Shown piece after piece: positions 24,810 to 33,937 of a stretch of 36,416 nt of DNA. The stretch comes from an uncultured Thalassolituus sp. (GTDB taxonomy: Bacteria; Pseudomonadota; Gammaproteobacteria; Pseudomonadales; Oceanobacteraceae): positions 1-36,416 of the forward strand of contig CAJXUK010000030.1 of assembly GCA_913061435.1 (NCBI GenBank). Direction: 5' to 3'. Made by a program: the position numbers and the translations under genes. The notes beneath the pieces were generated by a model. The model was not told the DNA's origin, searched no databases, and worked only from the letters and a program-made list of their open reading frames with translations. Numbering within the stretch: the first letter of the stretch is position 1; each line of letters begins with the position of its first letter.

Positions 24810-26300
24810 TTACTGCTGTTTAGCCGCTACTAGTTGGTGTATATGCTGCCAATTTTGGGCTTCTTCCAATTCATAGGCCAACTCCAACAACGTTTTATCC
24901 TCACCATAACCTGCTGAAAATTGCATGCCAATTGGTAAACCCGCGGTTGTATTTAAATCATCATGCGTACTTCCCATAGGAAGTGAAATTGCCGGTTCGC
25001 CGGTGATGTTTTGTAGTGCCGCGAAGGGGGCAAACTCTGTCATGCTTCTAACAATAGCGTTAGCAGGCAGGGCTTGATTGCAGATAAAGTTGTTTTTGGG
25101 TGCTGGGGTGGCAAGCGTAGGACAGAGCAGTACGTCGTAATGTTTATACAGCTCTCGGGTGATTAAAGATGTTTGTTTTAAGCGTTTAATAACAAAAGGC
25201 AGTTTTAGCAAATTGCCGGTAAAGCTATTGCTGAGATGCGCGCAGAGTTTCTCTACTTTCGAGTTATCAAAGTCAGGGCTAATTAATGATTTACCAAAAC
25301 GGTGCAGCGAAAAAAATAACATGGAGTAGTAAGCCATGAAGTCATCGGCAATTTGATCTTCAAATGGGAAGGCAACTTCTTCAACATGATGCCCTAAGCT
25401 TTCGCATAACAGGCTGGTTTCAAAAAGTGTGCGGGTTACATCGTGGTGGATTTTAATACCGTTAATGGCTCCCGCAATAAATCCGATTCTTAAACGTTTT
25501 TTGCCTGGCTGTTGAATATGGCCTAGGGCCGCTAATTTTGGATTATGAAAGTACTTTTCGGCTTCTGCCATAAACAGTGCTGTATCTCTAACGCTGCGCG
25601 TAAGAACACCTTCGTGGCCGACATTAATTGGCAGTCTTCCAGTTCCCTGCATGTTAGCTACTCGGTTACGAGTCGGTTTTAAACCAACCAAACCGCAACA
25701 AGCAGCAGGAATGCGAATAGAGCCTCCACCATCGTTGCCGTGGGCAATCGGTACAATACCAGCGGCTACAAGGGCCGCAGCACCACCAGAAGAACCACCG
25801 CTAGAATGGTGAATGTTCCATGGGTTGCAAGTTGCTCCTTGAGCCAATGATTCGGTAACAGGCATGATGCCAAACTCGGGCATGGTGCTTTTGCCCAAAA
25901 TTGTTAGCCCTGTTGATAGCATTTGCTTGGTAAATTTAGCGTTCCACTTGGCAGCTCTGTTGGGAACAGCACGACTGCCAAATAAAGTAGGCAGCCCTTG
26001 CACATGGGTATTATCTTTTACAAAGGTCGGAACGCCAGCAAATGCCCCTTTAGTTGGGTTATTGTGGTTATAATGATCAACATTATTAGCTAAATGATTT
26101 TTAGTTTGCAGGCGAGCTAGGTCAAAAGATTTTGTCGCAATGGCATTGAGTTGAGGCTCTAGTTTCTCAGCTCTGGCAATAGCAGCTTCTAATACTTCTT
26201 GTGGGCTAACATCTTTGTTTGAGATACGTTCAGCCAGTGCGGTTGCGTCACAATCACTCATTGCATCATTGGTTACGCTGCTAACCATCGAGTTTTTCAT
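24810..26300 (-). CDS. Amidase signature family hydrolase
   Basis: The 496-residue protein has the amidase signature: Lys95 in FVKDNTHVQG, the cis-Ser at 171 in HSSGGSSGGAAALVAAG, and nucleophile Ser194 in GNDGGGSIRIPAACCGLVG, giving the Ser-cisSer-Lys triad. It is closer in look to 6-aminohexanoate-cyclic-dimer or aryl amidases than to GatA, since no gatB/gatC neighbours exist; substrate is unknown. The frame extends to a TTG at 26378, but the ATG at 26300 has AGG at seven bases and is preferred. It shares a 227-base upstream region with the divergent PAS gene. Confidence 0.9.
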   Translation of the reverse strand: MKNSMVSSVTNDAMSDCDATALAERISNKDVSPQEVLEAAIARAEKLEPQLNAIATKSFDLARLQTKNHLANNVDHYNHNNPTKGAFAGVPTFVKDNTHVQGLPTLFGSRAVPNRAAKWNAKFTKQMLSTGLTILGKSTMPEFGIMPVTESLAQGATCNPWNIHHSSGGSSGGAAALVAAGIVPIAHGNDGGGSIRIPAACCGLVGLKPTRNRVANMQGTGRLPINVGHEGVLTRSVRDTALFMAEAEKYFHNPKLAALGHIQQPGKKRLRIGFIAGAINGIKIHHDVTRTLFETSLLCESLGHHVEEVAFPFEDQIADDFMAYYSMLFFSLHRFGKSLISPDFDNSKVEKLCAHLSNSFTGNLLKLPFVIKRLKQTSLITRELYKHYDVLLCPTLATPAPKNNFICNQALPANAIVRSMTEFAPFAALQNITGEPAISLPMGSTHDDLNTTAGLPIGMQFSAGYGEDKTLLELAYELEEAQNWQHIHQLVAAKQQ

Positions 26301-26527
26301 TACAGTGCCTACTTCATTATTTTTATTGCCGAGACTATTACGGATATGTTGTAAGTAACCAAGGTGAATTCTCGCCAATCATGATTCATGAGTGAGTAAA
26401 TTCTATACGTTGCCTTTTAATGGCTGCATTTTTAAGTATTTATAATCAAGTAAATAGGATAAGCAAATTTGCACTCTGGTGTTCTCGGTCTATAATTTAT
26501 TGATAAAATAATTTTTAAGGAAAAAGT

Positions 26528-27048
26528 ATGAGTATTCATTCTTCCCAAGAAATTAAGCTTGATGACGAGGAGTTTATCGTCAGCAAAACCGATACTTCCG
26601 GGCGCATAACTTACGCTAATCGAGTGTTCATGGAAATCAGTGGTTATGCAGAATCCGAGCTCTTGGGGGTGCAGCAAAACATTATTCGCCATCACGATAT
26701 GCCCAGAGGTGTTTATCGCTTGTTATGGAATACCATTGAGTCGGGGAGTGAGTTTTTGGCTTTGTTAAAAACTTATGCCGCGATGGCCGTTATTATTGGG
26801 TATTGGCAAACGTTACTTCAGACTTCGACGATAATGGCAAATTAGCAGGGTATTTATCGGTAAGACGCAAACCCAGCCAGCAGGCAATTGATATAATCAC
26901 CCCTATTTATAATGAAATGCTGACCATTGAAAAAAATTCAGCTTCGAAAAAAACAGCACCAGATGAGTCCATTGCTTTTCTTATGGCAAAAATGGAAGAA
27001 ATGGAAACCGATTATCAGGCTTATGTTCTAAGCTTGTTTAACGAATAA
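26528..27048 (+). pseudogene. PAS-domain protein, Aer-like sensor half, interrupted by a frameshift
   Basis: The first frame gives a PAS N-terminus (FIVSKTDTSGRITYANRVFM, then ISGYAESELLG and NIIRHHDMPRGVYRLLW), typical of Aer-type redox sensors. After GSEF it becomes nonsense. Adding one T to the run of five at 26753-26757 restores FFGFVKNLCRDGRYYWVLAN and continues into VTSDFDDNGKLAGYLSVRRK, ending at 27048 for a coherent 173-residue protein. So one base seems lost, by mutation or base-calling error. An AAGGA ribosome site is present at the start. It lies 14 bases before the chemoreceptor gene, likely as its sensing partner. Confidence 0.85.
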
Positions 27049-27062
27049 CTGGAAGTTATAAA

Positions 27063-28577
27063 ATGACGAATGCTAATAAAGCTAAGCCAAAAAAGTCGCG
27101 CAGAAGAGCAAAGCGATATGCTTTTATCCCTACCTTAAAAACCCGCTTGATGGCGCACTCTGTTATTAAAGTATTGCTATCGATTATCATGCCCATTTAT
27201 ATTTTTAGCTATTATCAATTCGATTGGTTGGTTTTGGTTTTGTCTGTTGTCTTGTTTGTGTTGGGTGTACGTACTTTCATCCATTCAAACAATTATCTGC
27301 AAGTGCTTAATGAGATTAACGAAAAACTGTTAGGTGCAAATGATGGGGTGTTTCGAGATCGTATTACCAACTGTAAGGGTATGGGCGAAATTGGTAAGGT
27401 TGCTTGGGAATTAAACGAATTGTTTGATGTTTTAGAATGTTATTTTAACGAAGTGAGTACAACTTTTAGTTATGCGGCTAAAAATGATTTTTCTCGACGA
27501 GCAATCCCACAATCACTACCCGGAAAACTGAAAACATCACTAGAAAATATTAATGCCTCACTAACAGCAATGAGTGCAAACGCCGAATATGTCATTAACA
27601 ATGAGTTGTCTTCTGGGTTACATCTTTTAAATAGCAATAATTTAGTCGGTAACCTAAAAGAAAATCAAAATGATATTACGCAAATCAACAGTGAAATTTT
27701 AAAGATCGAAGACATTGCGGGTAACAATGAGAAATTAGCACAAGAAAGCAGCGAAGCTGTCGCTAATATTAGCCAGATGCTAACCACAACCCGAGAGAAT
27801 ATATCATCGGTTGCTGGAGTGATTGATGCATTGAATATCGATAGTAAAAAAGTAACAGAATCATTGTCGATGATCAGTGAAATTGCAGTGCAAACTAACT
27901 TACTAGCCCTAAATGCCTCAATTGAAGCGGCGCGAGCAGGTGAGCATGGCAGAGGCTTTGCGGTTGTTGCCGACGAGGTGAAAAATTTATCAACGCGCAC
28001 AAAAGACACTGCCGACGATATATCTTCGGTTTTACAGTCGTTTGCCAAGCGTATGGAAGATATAACATCAGAATCCGAAAGCTCTCAGAAGTTAACAACA
28101 GAAGTTGATACCATTGTTAATGATTTTAAGCACAGCTTTAATCAGTTATCAGAGTCAGCTACCAATACTATTACTGTGGTGAGTTACGCTAAAAATAAGG
28201 CATTTGCTGCTTTAGCCAAGGTTGATCATATTATTTATATGCAAAACGGCTATACCTTACTGAACGGTGTCCAAGAAGCTCGTGATGCGGTGGCAGTTAA
28301 TCATCAAAACTGTCGATTAGGTAAATGGTATTACGAAGGCGAGGGCGCAAGTATTTTCGCGGGTACTCAGAGCTTTAGGCAGTTAGAAAGTCATCATAAA
28401 GATGTTCATTATTTTGTACAGCAAGCAGTTGATGACCGTAAAAACGAAGAAGTTAGCCGTAGCGATTACAACAAAGCAGTACTGAGCCACATGACCAAGG
28501 CCGAAGACGCTAGCAGAAATGTGCTTTCTACTATCAATGCGATGATTGATGAAAAGTACGATTTAAAAGGTAGCTAA
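27063..28577 (+). CDS. Methyl-accepting chemotaxis protein with C-terminal CZB zinc-binding domain
   Basis: The 504-residue receptor has two membrane helices very close together (about 38-50 and 53-73), so there is almost no periplasmic domain. A long signalling coiled coil follows, whose tip [18 protein letters not shown] (273-290) is the conserved CheA/CheW contact. The C-terminus is a chemoreceptor zinc-binding (CZB) domain with likely ligands His389 (KVDHIIYM), Cys417 (NCRLGKWYY), His445 and His449 (SHHKDVHYF). CZB domains sense zinc or oxidants such as hypochlorous acid in other bacteria. It probably receives redox input from the adjacent PAS protein. Its 3' end overlaps cysC by 44 bases on the other strand. 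Confidence 0.93.
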   Translation: MTNANKAKPKKSRRRAKRYAFIPTLKTRLMAHSVIKVLLSIIMPIYIFSYYQFDWLVLVLSVVLFVLGVRTFIHSNNYLQVLNEINEKLLGANDGVFRDRITNCKGMGEIGKVAWELNELFDVLECYFNEVSTTFSYAAKNDFSRRAIPQSLPGKLKTSLENINASLTAMSANAEYVINNELSSGLHLLNSNNLVGNLKENQNDITQINSEILKIEDIAGNNEKLAQESSEAVANISQMLTTTRENISSVAGVIDALNIDSKKVTESLSMISEIAVQTNLLALNASIEAARAGEHGRGFAVVADEVKNLSTRTKDTADDISSVLQSFAKRMEDITSESESSQKLTTEVDTIVNDFKHSFNQLSESATNTITVVSYAKNKAFAALAKVDHIIYMQNGYTLLNGVQEARDAVAVNHQNCRLGKWYYEGEGASIFAGTQSFRQLESHHKDVHYFVQQAVDDRKNEEVSRSDYNKAVLSHMTKAEDASRNVLSTINAMIDEKYDLKGS

Positions 28578-29085
28578 TGATCTGTTCTGCTGATTTGTCA
28601 GCAGAGCATAAGGTATCGTTTCTAAGATGAACGTCTGGATGCAGGGGCTTTTCATAAGGGGAATCAATTCCTGTAAAATCTTTAATGATCCCCGCTCGAG
28701 CTTTTTTGTACAGGCCTTTAACATCTCGTTGCTCACACACTGCGAGAGGTGTATCGACAAAGACTTCAATAAAATCTTCAGCGTTAAATTTTTCTCTGAG
28801 TAAATGGCGATTATGCCGAAATGGTGAGATAAAAGCGCACAATACAATATGCCCCGTCTGTAAATCTTGGTAAGCCAAATCTCCTACGCGACGCATGTTT
28901 TCTGCACGATCTTGTTTGTTAAAGGTTAAGTCGCGACTAATATTGCTGCGTACAATATCACCGTCAAGAATTTTAGGGGTAAGCCCTCGTTTGAGTAACT
29001 TTTGTTCAAGTGCAGAAGCGATGGTTGATTTACCGGCACCACTGTATCCGGTTAGCCAGATAACACAGGGCTTTAAAGGAGGCAT
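28534..29085 (-). CDS. cysC: Adenylylsulfate (APS) kinase
   Basis: CysC phosphorylates APS to PAPS for sulfate reduction or sulfotransferases. The 183-residue protein has the P-loop GYSGAGKST (13-21), [14 protein letters not shown], the FISPFRHNR segment with the phosphoserine position, and [22 protein letters not shown], all typical. It stands alone: no cysD, cysN or cysH nearby, so either those lie elsewhere or PAPS serves a sulfotransferase. It is tail-to-tail with the chemoreceptor, their coding ends overlapping by 44 bases, which leaves no room for a terminator between them. Confidence 0.95.
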   Translation of the reverse strand: MPPLKPCVIWLTGYSGAGKSTIASALEQKLLKRGLTPKILDGDIVRSNISRDLTFNKQDRAENMRRVGDLAYQDLQTGHIVLCAFISPFRHNRHLLREKFNAEDFIEVFVDTPLAVCEQRDVKGLYKKARAGIIKDFTGIDSPYEKPLHPDVHLRNDTLCSADKSAEQIISYLLNRTFHQSSH

Positions 29086-29201
29086 GGTTTTAAAAGTTCA
29101 TTTGTTAATAAGCATTATTACTTATACACATAGGATCTTTCATTTACCAGTAATGATAGAATAGGCGCTATGTATTTAATGCCTTATTAGAGTAATCCCT
29201 T

Positions 29202-29594
29202 ATGCACCCAGCAGAATTTAAAACACTTCGCGAAGCCTTGGGCTTATCAATATCGACCTTAGTTAAGGTTATTGACGTCGATGAGCGAACGATTCGTAAA
29301 TGGGAGTCAGGAAAAAAACAACCACCACAAGGTGTCGTTGATACATTAGAAGGTATTGATGCCTTAATAAATAAAACTGCTAGACACATCTTTGATCAAC
29401 ACCAAGAGTCGATGAAAAATGGCGGTCAACAAGGGGTGGTTTTACAGCGCTTTGTTGAAGAAACAGATTTAGTAAGTGCTTACCCAGAATTTTCCGGCTT
29501 ACCTATAATGTCTTTCGGTGTAGTTTTATTTCGCGTTAGACAAAAATTCATTGATTTAGATGTGCCGGTTTCTATTATTTACACTAAGGCTTAA
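29202..29594 (+). CDS. XRE-like helix-turn-helix protein of unknown role
   Basis: The 130-residue protein has an N-terminal HTH (about residues 5-45): FKTLREALGLSISTLVKVI followed by RTIRKWESGKKQPPQGV, typical of XRE/lambda-repressor DNA binders. The C-terminal half is rich in beta-type residues and contains VSAYPEFSGLPIMSFGVVLF. The layout recalls DUF1870/Aca2-like proteins (HTH plus small dimerisation domain) known as autorepressors beside anti-CRISPR genes, but I see no such gene or phage gene nearby. It diverges from cysC across a 116-base spacer and precedes the aldo/keto reductase gene by 25 bases. Confidence 0.75.
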   Translation: MHPAEFKTLREALGLSISTLVKVIDVDERTIRKWESGKKQPPQGVVDTLEGIDALINKTARHIFDQHQESMKNGGQQGVVLQRFVEETDLVSAYPEFSGLPIMSFGVVLFRVRQKFIDLDVPVSIIYTKA

Positions 29595-29619
29595 CTCATT
29601 TTAATCGCAGGACAGTTTG

Positions 29620-30660
29620 ATGAAATACCGTAAACTCGGCAGAACCGGTTTAGACGTTAGCCTAATAGGTTTAGGCACTATGACTTGGGGTAATCAAAAT
29701 ACTCAGGCAGAGGGCTTTGAGCAAATGGATTATGCCTTAACTCAAGGTATTAATTTTTTTGACACAGCCGAAATGTATGCGGTGCCACCCAGTCGTGAAA
29801 CTTGTGGTGCTACAGAAACAATTATTGGTAACTGGTTTAAGCAGCGCGGACAACGCGATCAAGTAATTCTTGCCTCCAAAATAGCCGGTCCAGGTTTAGA
29901 GTGGATTCGTGAAGGTAAAAACTACATAGATAAAAGTAATATACACGCTGCTGTAGAAGCGAGCCTAAGTCGCTTACAAACTGATTATATAGACCTGTAT
30001 CAGCTACATTGGCCTAATCGTGGCGCTTATCATTTTGGCCGAGTTTGGGAGTATGCCCCAAGTTTTGATGCCAAGGCCGAAGTGGAAAACTTTTTAGAGT
30101 GTTTGCAGGTATTTGATGAGCTAATAACAGCAGGCAAGATTCGTCATATTGGGCTTTCAAATGAAACGGCTTGGGGGGTCATGAAATGGTTGCAGTTATC
30201 AGAGCAATATTCATTGCCGCGTATTGCCAGCATACAAAATGAATATTCTTTGCTTTGTCGTAATTTTGAACCGGATTTGAGTGAAATATCACTCAGCGAA
30301 GACTGTGGTTTACTTGCTTGGTCGCCCCTGACTCGTGGAATTTTAACGGGTAAGTATTTGAATGGTGCACAGCCTAAAGGAACACGGTTAACTCTCGAGA
30401 CCCGCGTAGAGCACAGAAGTGGACCACAAACCGATGCCGCAACTCAAGACTATATCGCATTGGCGCAGCGTTATGATTTAGACCCTTGCCAAATGGCGAT
30501 TGCTTTTGTAAATCAGCAGCCGTTTGTAACGTCTACCTTAATTGGTGCAACCAGCATGGAACAGCTGCGTAGTAATATTGATTCAATTAATATCACCTTA
30601 AGTGATGAAATCATGAATGAAATTGCCCAACTGCGTCGCCAATACCCTTTGCTTTTTTAA
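29620..30660 (+). CDS. tas: NADP(H)-dependent aldo/keto reductase, Tas-like
   Basis: The 346-residue protein carries the catalytic tetrad of the superfamily: Asp48 and Tyr53 in FFDTAEMYAVPP, Lys87 in LASKIAG and His130 in YQLHWPNR. The segments MTWGNQNTQAEGFEQMDYAL and AEMYAVPPSRETCGATETII closely resemble what I recall of E. coli Tas. Tas-type proteins reduce carbonyl compounds; the physiological substrate is unknown. A TTG at 29617 precedes the ATG at 29620; AGGA seven bases before the ATG favours the ATG. It is followed by the VF530 gene after 33 bases, a likely small operon. Confidence 0.88.
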   Translation: MKYRKLGRTGLDVSLIGLGTMTWGNQNTQAEGFEQMDYALTQGINFFDTAEMYAVPPSRETCGATETIIGNWFKQRGQRDQVILASKIAGPGLEWIREGKNYIDKSNIHAAVEASLSRLQTDYIDLYQLHWPNRGAYHFGRVWEYAPSFDAKAEVENFLECLQVFDELITAGKIRHIGLSNETAWGVMKWLQLSEQYSLPRIASIQNEYSLLCRNFEPDLSEISLSEDCGLLAWSPLTRGILTGKYLNGAQPKGTRLTLETRVEHRSGPQTDAATQDYIALAQRYDLDPCQMAIAFVNQQPFVTSTLIGATSMEQLRSNIDSINITLSDEIMNEIAQLRRQYPLLF

Positions 30661-30693
30661 GCTTGAATACAAAAATTCAGATCGAGTAACGCA

Positions 30694-31197
30694 ATGAACG
30701 ACACAACAAATTATCAAAATAATCCGTTGCACGGAGTGAGCTTAAATAAAATGCTCAATATCCTGGTAGACCATTATGGCTTTGAGATTTTATATGCTTA
30801 TTTGAACATTAATTGTTTTAAAGTTAAGCCGAGTATTGAATCCAGTGAAAAATTTTTGAAAAAAACAGACTGGGCGCGAGAAAAAGTAGAAGGCTTTTAT
30901 TTGTACGAATATAAAAGCTTGCCCCGAGCATCTGCTAAAGAATTTGCACTGCCGCCACGTGATCGTACCATCCCAAAAGATCAGATTCCGGGTGAGCCTA
31001 ATGAGTTGAGTTTGGAAGACGCCGAACGGTTACGCGAAAAACGCGCTAAAAAAGCTGCAGAACATGGTAATGGTGTTGGTTATCGCCACGGTAAAAAGTT
31101 TGGTAACGAAAAGCCGCAACGTCAGCCTAAAACAGATAAACCATTTGCCGGTAAGTCTTCCAGCAGTGACGATCCATGGGCAAAGTGGAAAAAATAA
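30694..31197 (+). CDS. VF530-type DNA-binding protein (DUF2132) with a long basic tail
   Basis: The first 70 residues match the VF530 family: [40 protein letters not shown] and [19 protein letters not shown]. The solved Vibrio fischeri protein of this family is a small DNA-binding-like fold. The following 90 residues are low-complexity and rich in Lys, Arg, Pro and Gly ([26 protein letters not shown]), ending DDPWAKWKK; this tail is unusually long for the domain as I recall it. It is the second gene after tas, and its stop codon directly abuts the start of the monooxygenase. Role unknown. Confidence 0.85.
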   Translation: MNDTTNYQNNPLHGVSLNKMLNILVDHYGFEILYAYLNINCFKVKPSIESSEKFLKKTDWAREKVEGFYLYEYKSLPRASAKEFALPPRDRTIPKDQIPGEPNELSLEDAERLREKRAKKAAEHGNGVGYRHGKKFGNEKPQRQPKTDKPFAGKSSSSDDPWAKWKK

Positions 31198-32709
31198 ATG
31201 TCGTGTTGGGCAGTGTGTGATAAATGCCAAGGCCGCGGTAAGGTCAACAAGGGCTTACGTAAAAAAGTAAGGTTGGCCTTTCAACAGCAGCTAGCCGAAT
31301 TTGAAAAATCTGACCAAACAGGTCCTATACCTGTTAGGCCCAAAGCCCCTCTTGATACTTGTTCAGTTTGCCAAGGTTGTGGTTTACAGCCTGCGCAAAC
31401 AGCTGTCATGGTTAATGCTAATTATCCCCACATTGCCATTGTGGGTGGTGGTATTGGCGGCACAGCACTGGCAGTTGCTTGTAAGCACCGTGGTATTCCA
31501 TTTACCTTGTACGAGCGCGACACGGCTTTTAATAATCGCTCTCAAGGTTATGGTCTAACACTACAACAAGCTAGTCGTGCGATTACCGGTTTGGGTATTG
31601 CGCAATTAGATGATGGTGTGTTTTCAACTCGCCATGTTGTGCATAATACCGCAGGGCAAGTTTTGGGTGAATGGGGGTTGCGGGTATTAAAAAGTTTTGA
31701 TGAACGCATTTCACCTAAACGTCGCAACATACACATTGCCCGACAATCATTGCGCTTGGCTTTATTACAGCAGCTCGATGAAACTGATGATATTCGCTGG
31801 GGGCACCAATTAATCAGTTTTGAAAACAATAAATGTAAGCCTGCGCAAATAGATAGTCAGGCGGTGAAGTTGGTGTTTTCAGTAGGCGATAAATTACTGC
31901 ATGAAAAAGCCGATCTGGTGGTTGGTGCTGATGGCATTCGAAGTAGAGTCCGCGAGTTGTTAATTCCAGACGAAACAGCACCTCTGCAGTATTTAGGGTG
32001 CATGGTTATTTTGGGGATTTGCCCTTTAGCTGAGCTCTCTTTGACCGCATGCCCGCAATCTTTGCAATTGCTTGATAGCGCAACTGTTTTTCAAACCGCT
32101 AACGGTCATGAACGAATTTATGTAATGCCTTTTAAGACAGATTCTGTCATGTGGCAGTTAAGTTTTCCAATAACAGAAAGTGCCGCTAAATTACTAGCGG
32201 CGCAAGGTCCGGAGGCACTCAAGCAGCAGGCATTTAAACGTTGCCAGTGGCACAACCCCATTCCGCAGATCATTACTGCAACCACAAATTCACAAATCTC
32301 AGGCTATCCAGTTTATGATCGGCCTTCGTTAACCCCTGATTCATTATCCGCTGCGGCGTTTACTAACCAAACCAATGCCACCTTATTAGGTGACGCAGCC
32401 CACCCCATGAGTCCATTTAAAGGTCAGGGGGCTAATCAAGCATTACTTGATGCTCTTTCTCTAGCGCGGAGTATTGCGAGGCATTGTCGCCAAAAAGTGC
32501 ATTGGCAAAAATTTGGGCTGAGAGGCAGCATTGATGGCGTTAATAATGAAACAGCAAGTGCGCTTGCTGATTATGAATATGAAATGCTAAAACGCAGCGC
32601 AACGAAAGTTGAAGAGTCGGCCCAAGCGGCAGATTTTCTTCATAGCGACACGGTCTTATACCCAGCAGATGAACCCCGTGGTCGATCTTTAAAAAATAAG
32701 TTGAGTTAA
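31198..32709 (+). CDS. FAD-dependent monooxygenase with N-terminal DnaJ-like zinc finger
   Basis: Two CxxCxGxG-type motifs occupy the N-terminus: CDKCQGRG (7-14) and CSVCQGCG (55-62), as in one zinc centre of DnaJ. From residue 78 an FAD fold begins (HIAIVGGGIGGTALAVACKH), with the group A flavoprotein hydroxylase motifs VVGADGIRSRVRELL and LLGDAAHPMSPFKGQGANQA. The start abuts the VF530 stop (TAA then ATG), with GGA upstream at about 10 bases; the next ATG at residue 71 has no good ribosome site, and the finger is in frame, so the fusion is real. Substrate unknown. Confidence 0.88.
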   Translation: MSCWAVCDKCQGRGKVNKGLRKKVRLAFQQQLAEFEKSDQTGPIPVRPKAPLDTCSVCQGCGLQPAQTAVMVNANYPHIAIVGGGIGGTALAVACKHRGIPFTLYERDTAFNNRSQGYGLTLQQASRAITGLGIAQLDDGVFSTRHVVHNTAGQVLGEWGLRVLKSFDERISPKRRNIHIARQSLRLALLQQLDETDDIRWGHQLISFENNKCKPAQIDSQAVKLVFSVGDKLLHEKADLVVGADGIRSRVRELLIPDETAPLQYLGCMVILGICPLAELSLTACPQSLQLLDSATVFQTANGHERIYVMPFKTDSVMWQLSFPITESAAKLLAAQGPEALKQQAFKRCQWHNPIPQIITATTNSQISGYPVYDRPSLTPDSLSAAAFTNQTNATLLGDAAHPMSPFKGQGANQALLDALSLARSIARHCRQKVHWQKFGLRGSIDGVNNETASALADYEYEMLKRSATKVEESAQAADFLHSDTVLYPADEPRGRSLKNKLS

Positions 32710-32715
32710 ATGCGA

Positions 32716-33732
32716 TTAAGATTGTTTGCTGCGTAAAGCGTTGGGCGCACAATTAAACCAGCGTTTACAGGCACGATAAAACGTGGATGGTTCAGAAAAA
32801 TTAAGTTCAAGAGCAATGTTTTTTAAACTACGCTGGCTATTAAGAATTAATTTTTCTGCTTTAAGTTTTTTCTGTTCATCGAGCAAATCAACAAAATGAG
32901 TCCCTTCTTCTTGTAAACGACGCTGTAATGTTCGCGTACTAACATGCAGCGCTGCCGCGGTATCTTCACGGGTTATCTGGAAAAAATGACTGGCATTAAT
33001 GCAATGAACCACTTTTGCTTTCCAGCTTGTATTACCATGAACAGATAGCATTTGATCGGCATGTGATTTATGCAAAGCGTGGAGGCCAGCGTCTGTTTCA
33101 CGCAGGCGCCTTTGTAAAATATGCTGCGGAAACTGAATGGCGGTTTTGTCTTGATTAAAAGTAGGCGCTACCGAAAAGACTTCTTCATACATCGCCAGCT
33201 CTGGGCCGGGCTCATGGAAAAACATTATTTTTATCGGCGCCACCGAATCATCACCCAACAACCAGCGACTAAAGGCTAGCAGTAAAGCCATGACTGACTC
33301 GTGCTGATGGCGGCTAAAAGGTTTATGGTCGGTGCGGGGTGCAAAATCAACCCATACATTATCATGCTCAAATGACATGGCTAACTCTGCGCCTTCACTG
33401 ATAAGTGGCATATAAGTGATAAAGTTTTCAAATGCTTCCAACAGGTTTTTACTGGTCATAGCGACATAACCTACCGCATGAAAATACGCTGGTCTTACAC
33501 GCTGCCCCATCATTAAACCAAAATAATCATGGCCGCTCTTTTGCTCGCACTTGGCCCAAATATCTTGGGTTTGATTTAGACTTAAATAGGCTGGTTCATT
33601 GGCGTCTAGATCCAGAGACAGCTCCAGCTCTTGTAAAATAGCTTTGGGCTCAACACCTAAAGAATGAGCAGCCGCTAAGATCGCTTTAACCCATTGGATA
33701 GAGACCCGTTTGTAGCTTGGTGAGTTTGACAT
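32716..33732 (-). CDS. AraC-family transcriptional regulator (OruR/ArgR-type with Arabinose_bd domain)
   Basis: The 338-residue protein has an N-terminal ligand-binding domain of the PF12625 type (about 20-205, with KSGHDYFGLMMGQRVRPAYF) and a C-terminal double HTH (about 240-335). In the HTH, REDTAAALHVSTRTLQRRLQ and SLKNIALELNFSEPSTFYRA are the two recognition regions, and FYRACKRWFNCAPNALR the AraC signature. Relatives control catabolic operons for amino acids or lipids. It converges with the monooxygenase gene (six bases apart) and faces the Mpo1-like gene. Its targets are unknown. Confidence 0.88.
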   Translation of the reverse strand: MSNSPSYKRVSIQWVKAILAAAHSLGVEPKAILQELELSLDLDANEPAYLSLNQTQDIWAKCEQKSGHDYFGLMMGQRVRPAYFHAVGYVAMTSKNLLEAFENFITYMPLISEGAELAMSFEHDNVWVDFAPRTDHKPFSRHQHESVMALLLAFSRWLLGDDSVAPIKIMFFHEPGPELAMYEEVFSVAPTFNQDKTAIQFPQHILQRRLRETDAGLHALHKSHADQMLSVHGNTSWKAKVVHCINASHFFQITREDTAAALHVSTRTLQRRLQEEGTHFVDLLDEQKKLKAEKLILNSQRSLKNIALELNFSEPSTFYRACKRWFNCAPNALRSKQS

Positions 33733-33937
33733 TGTAAGACAGTTTTTAACTATTGATTGGTAATTAAGGCCTATTTGGCCTGTAAGGTCAAATTAAGGGC
33801 TTTTAATAACACTGAATTAGTTGAAAAATTTGTTACAGTAACCAGGTAATCACAATTACATCCTAATTCAAAAGCTAAGCACTATAACAATAACCGATCG
33901 TATAATTTTCGATCCATTCGCTTAACGGGAGCGCACT

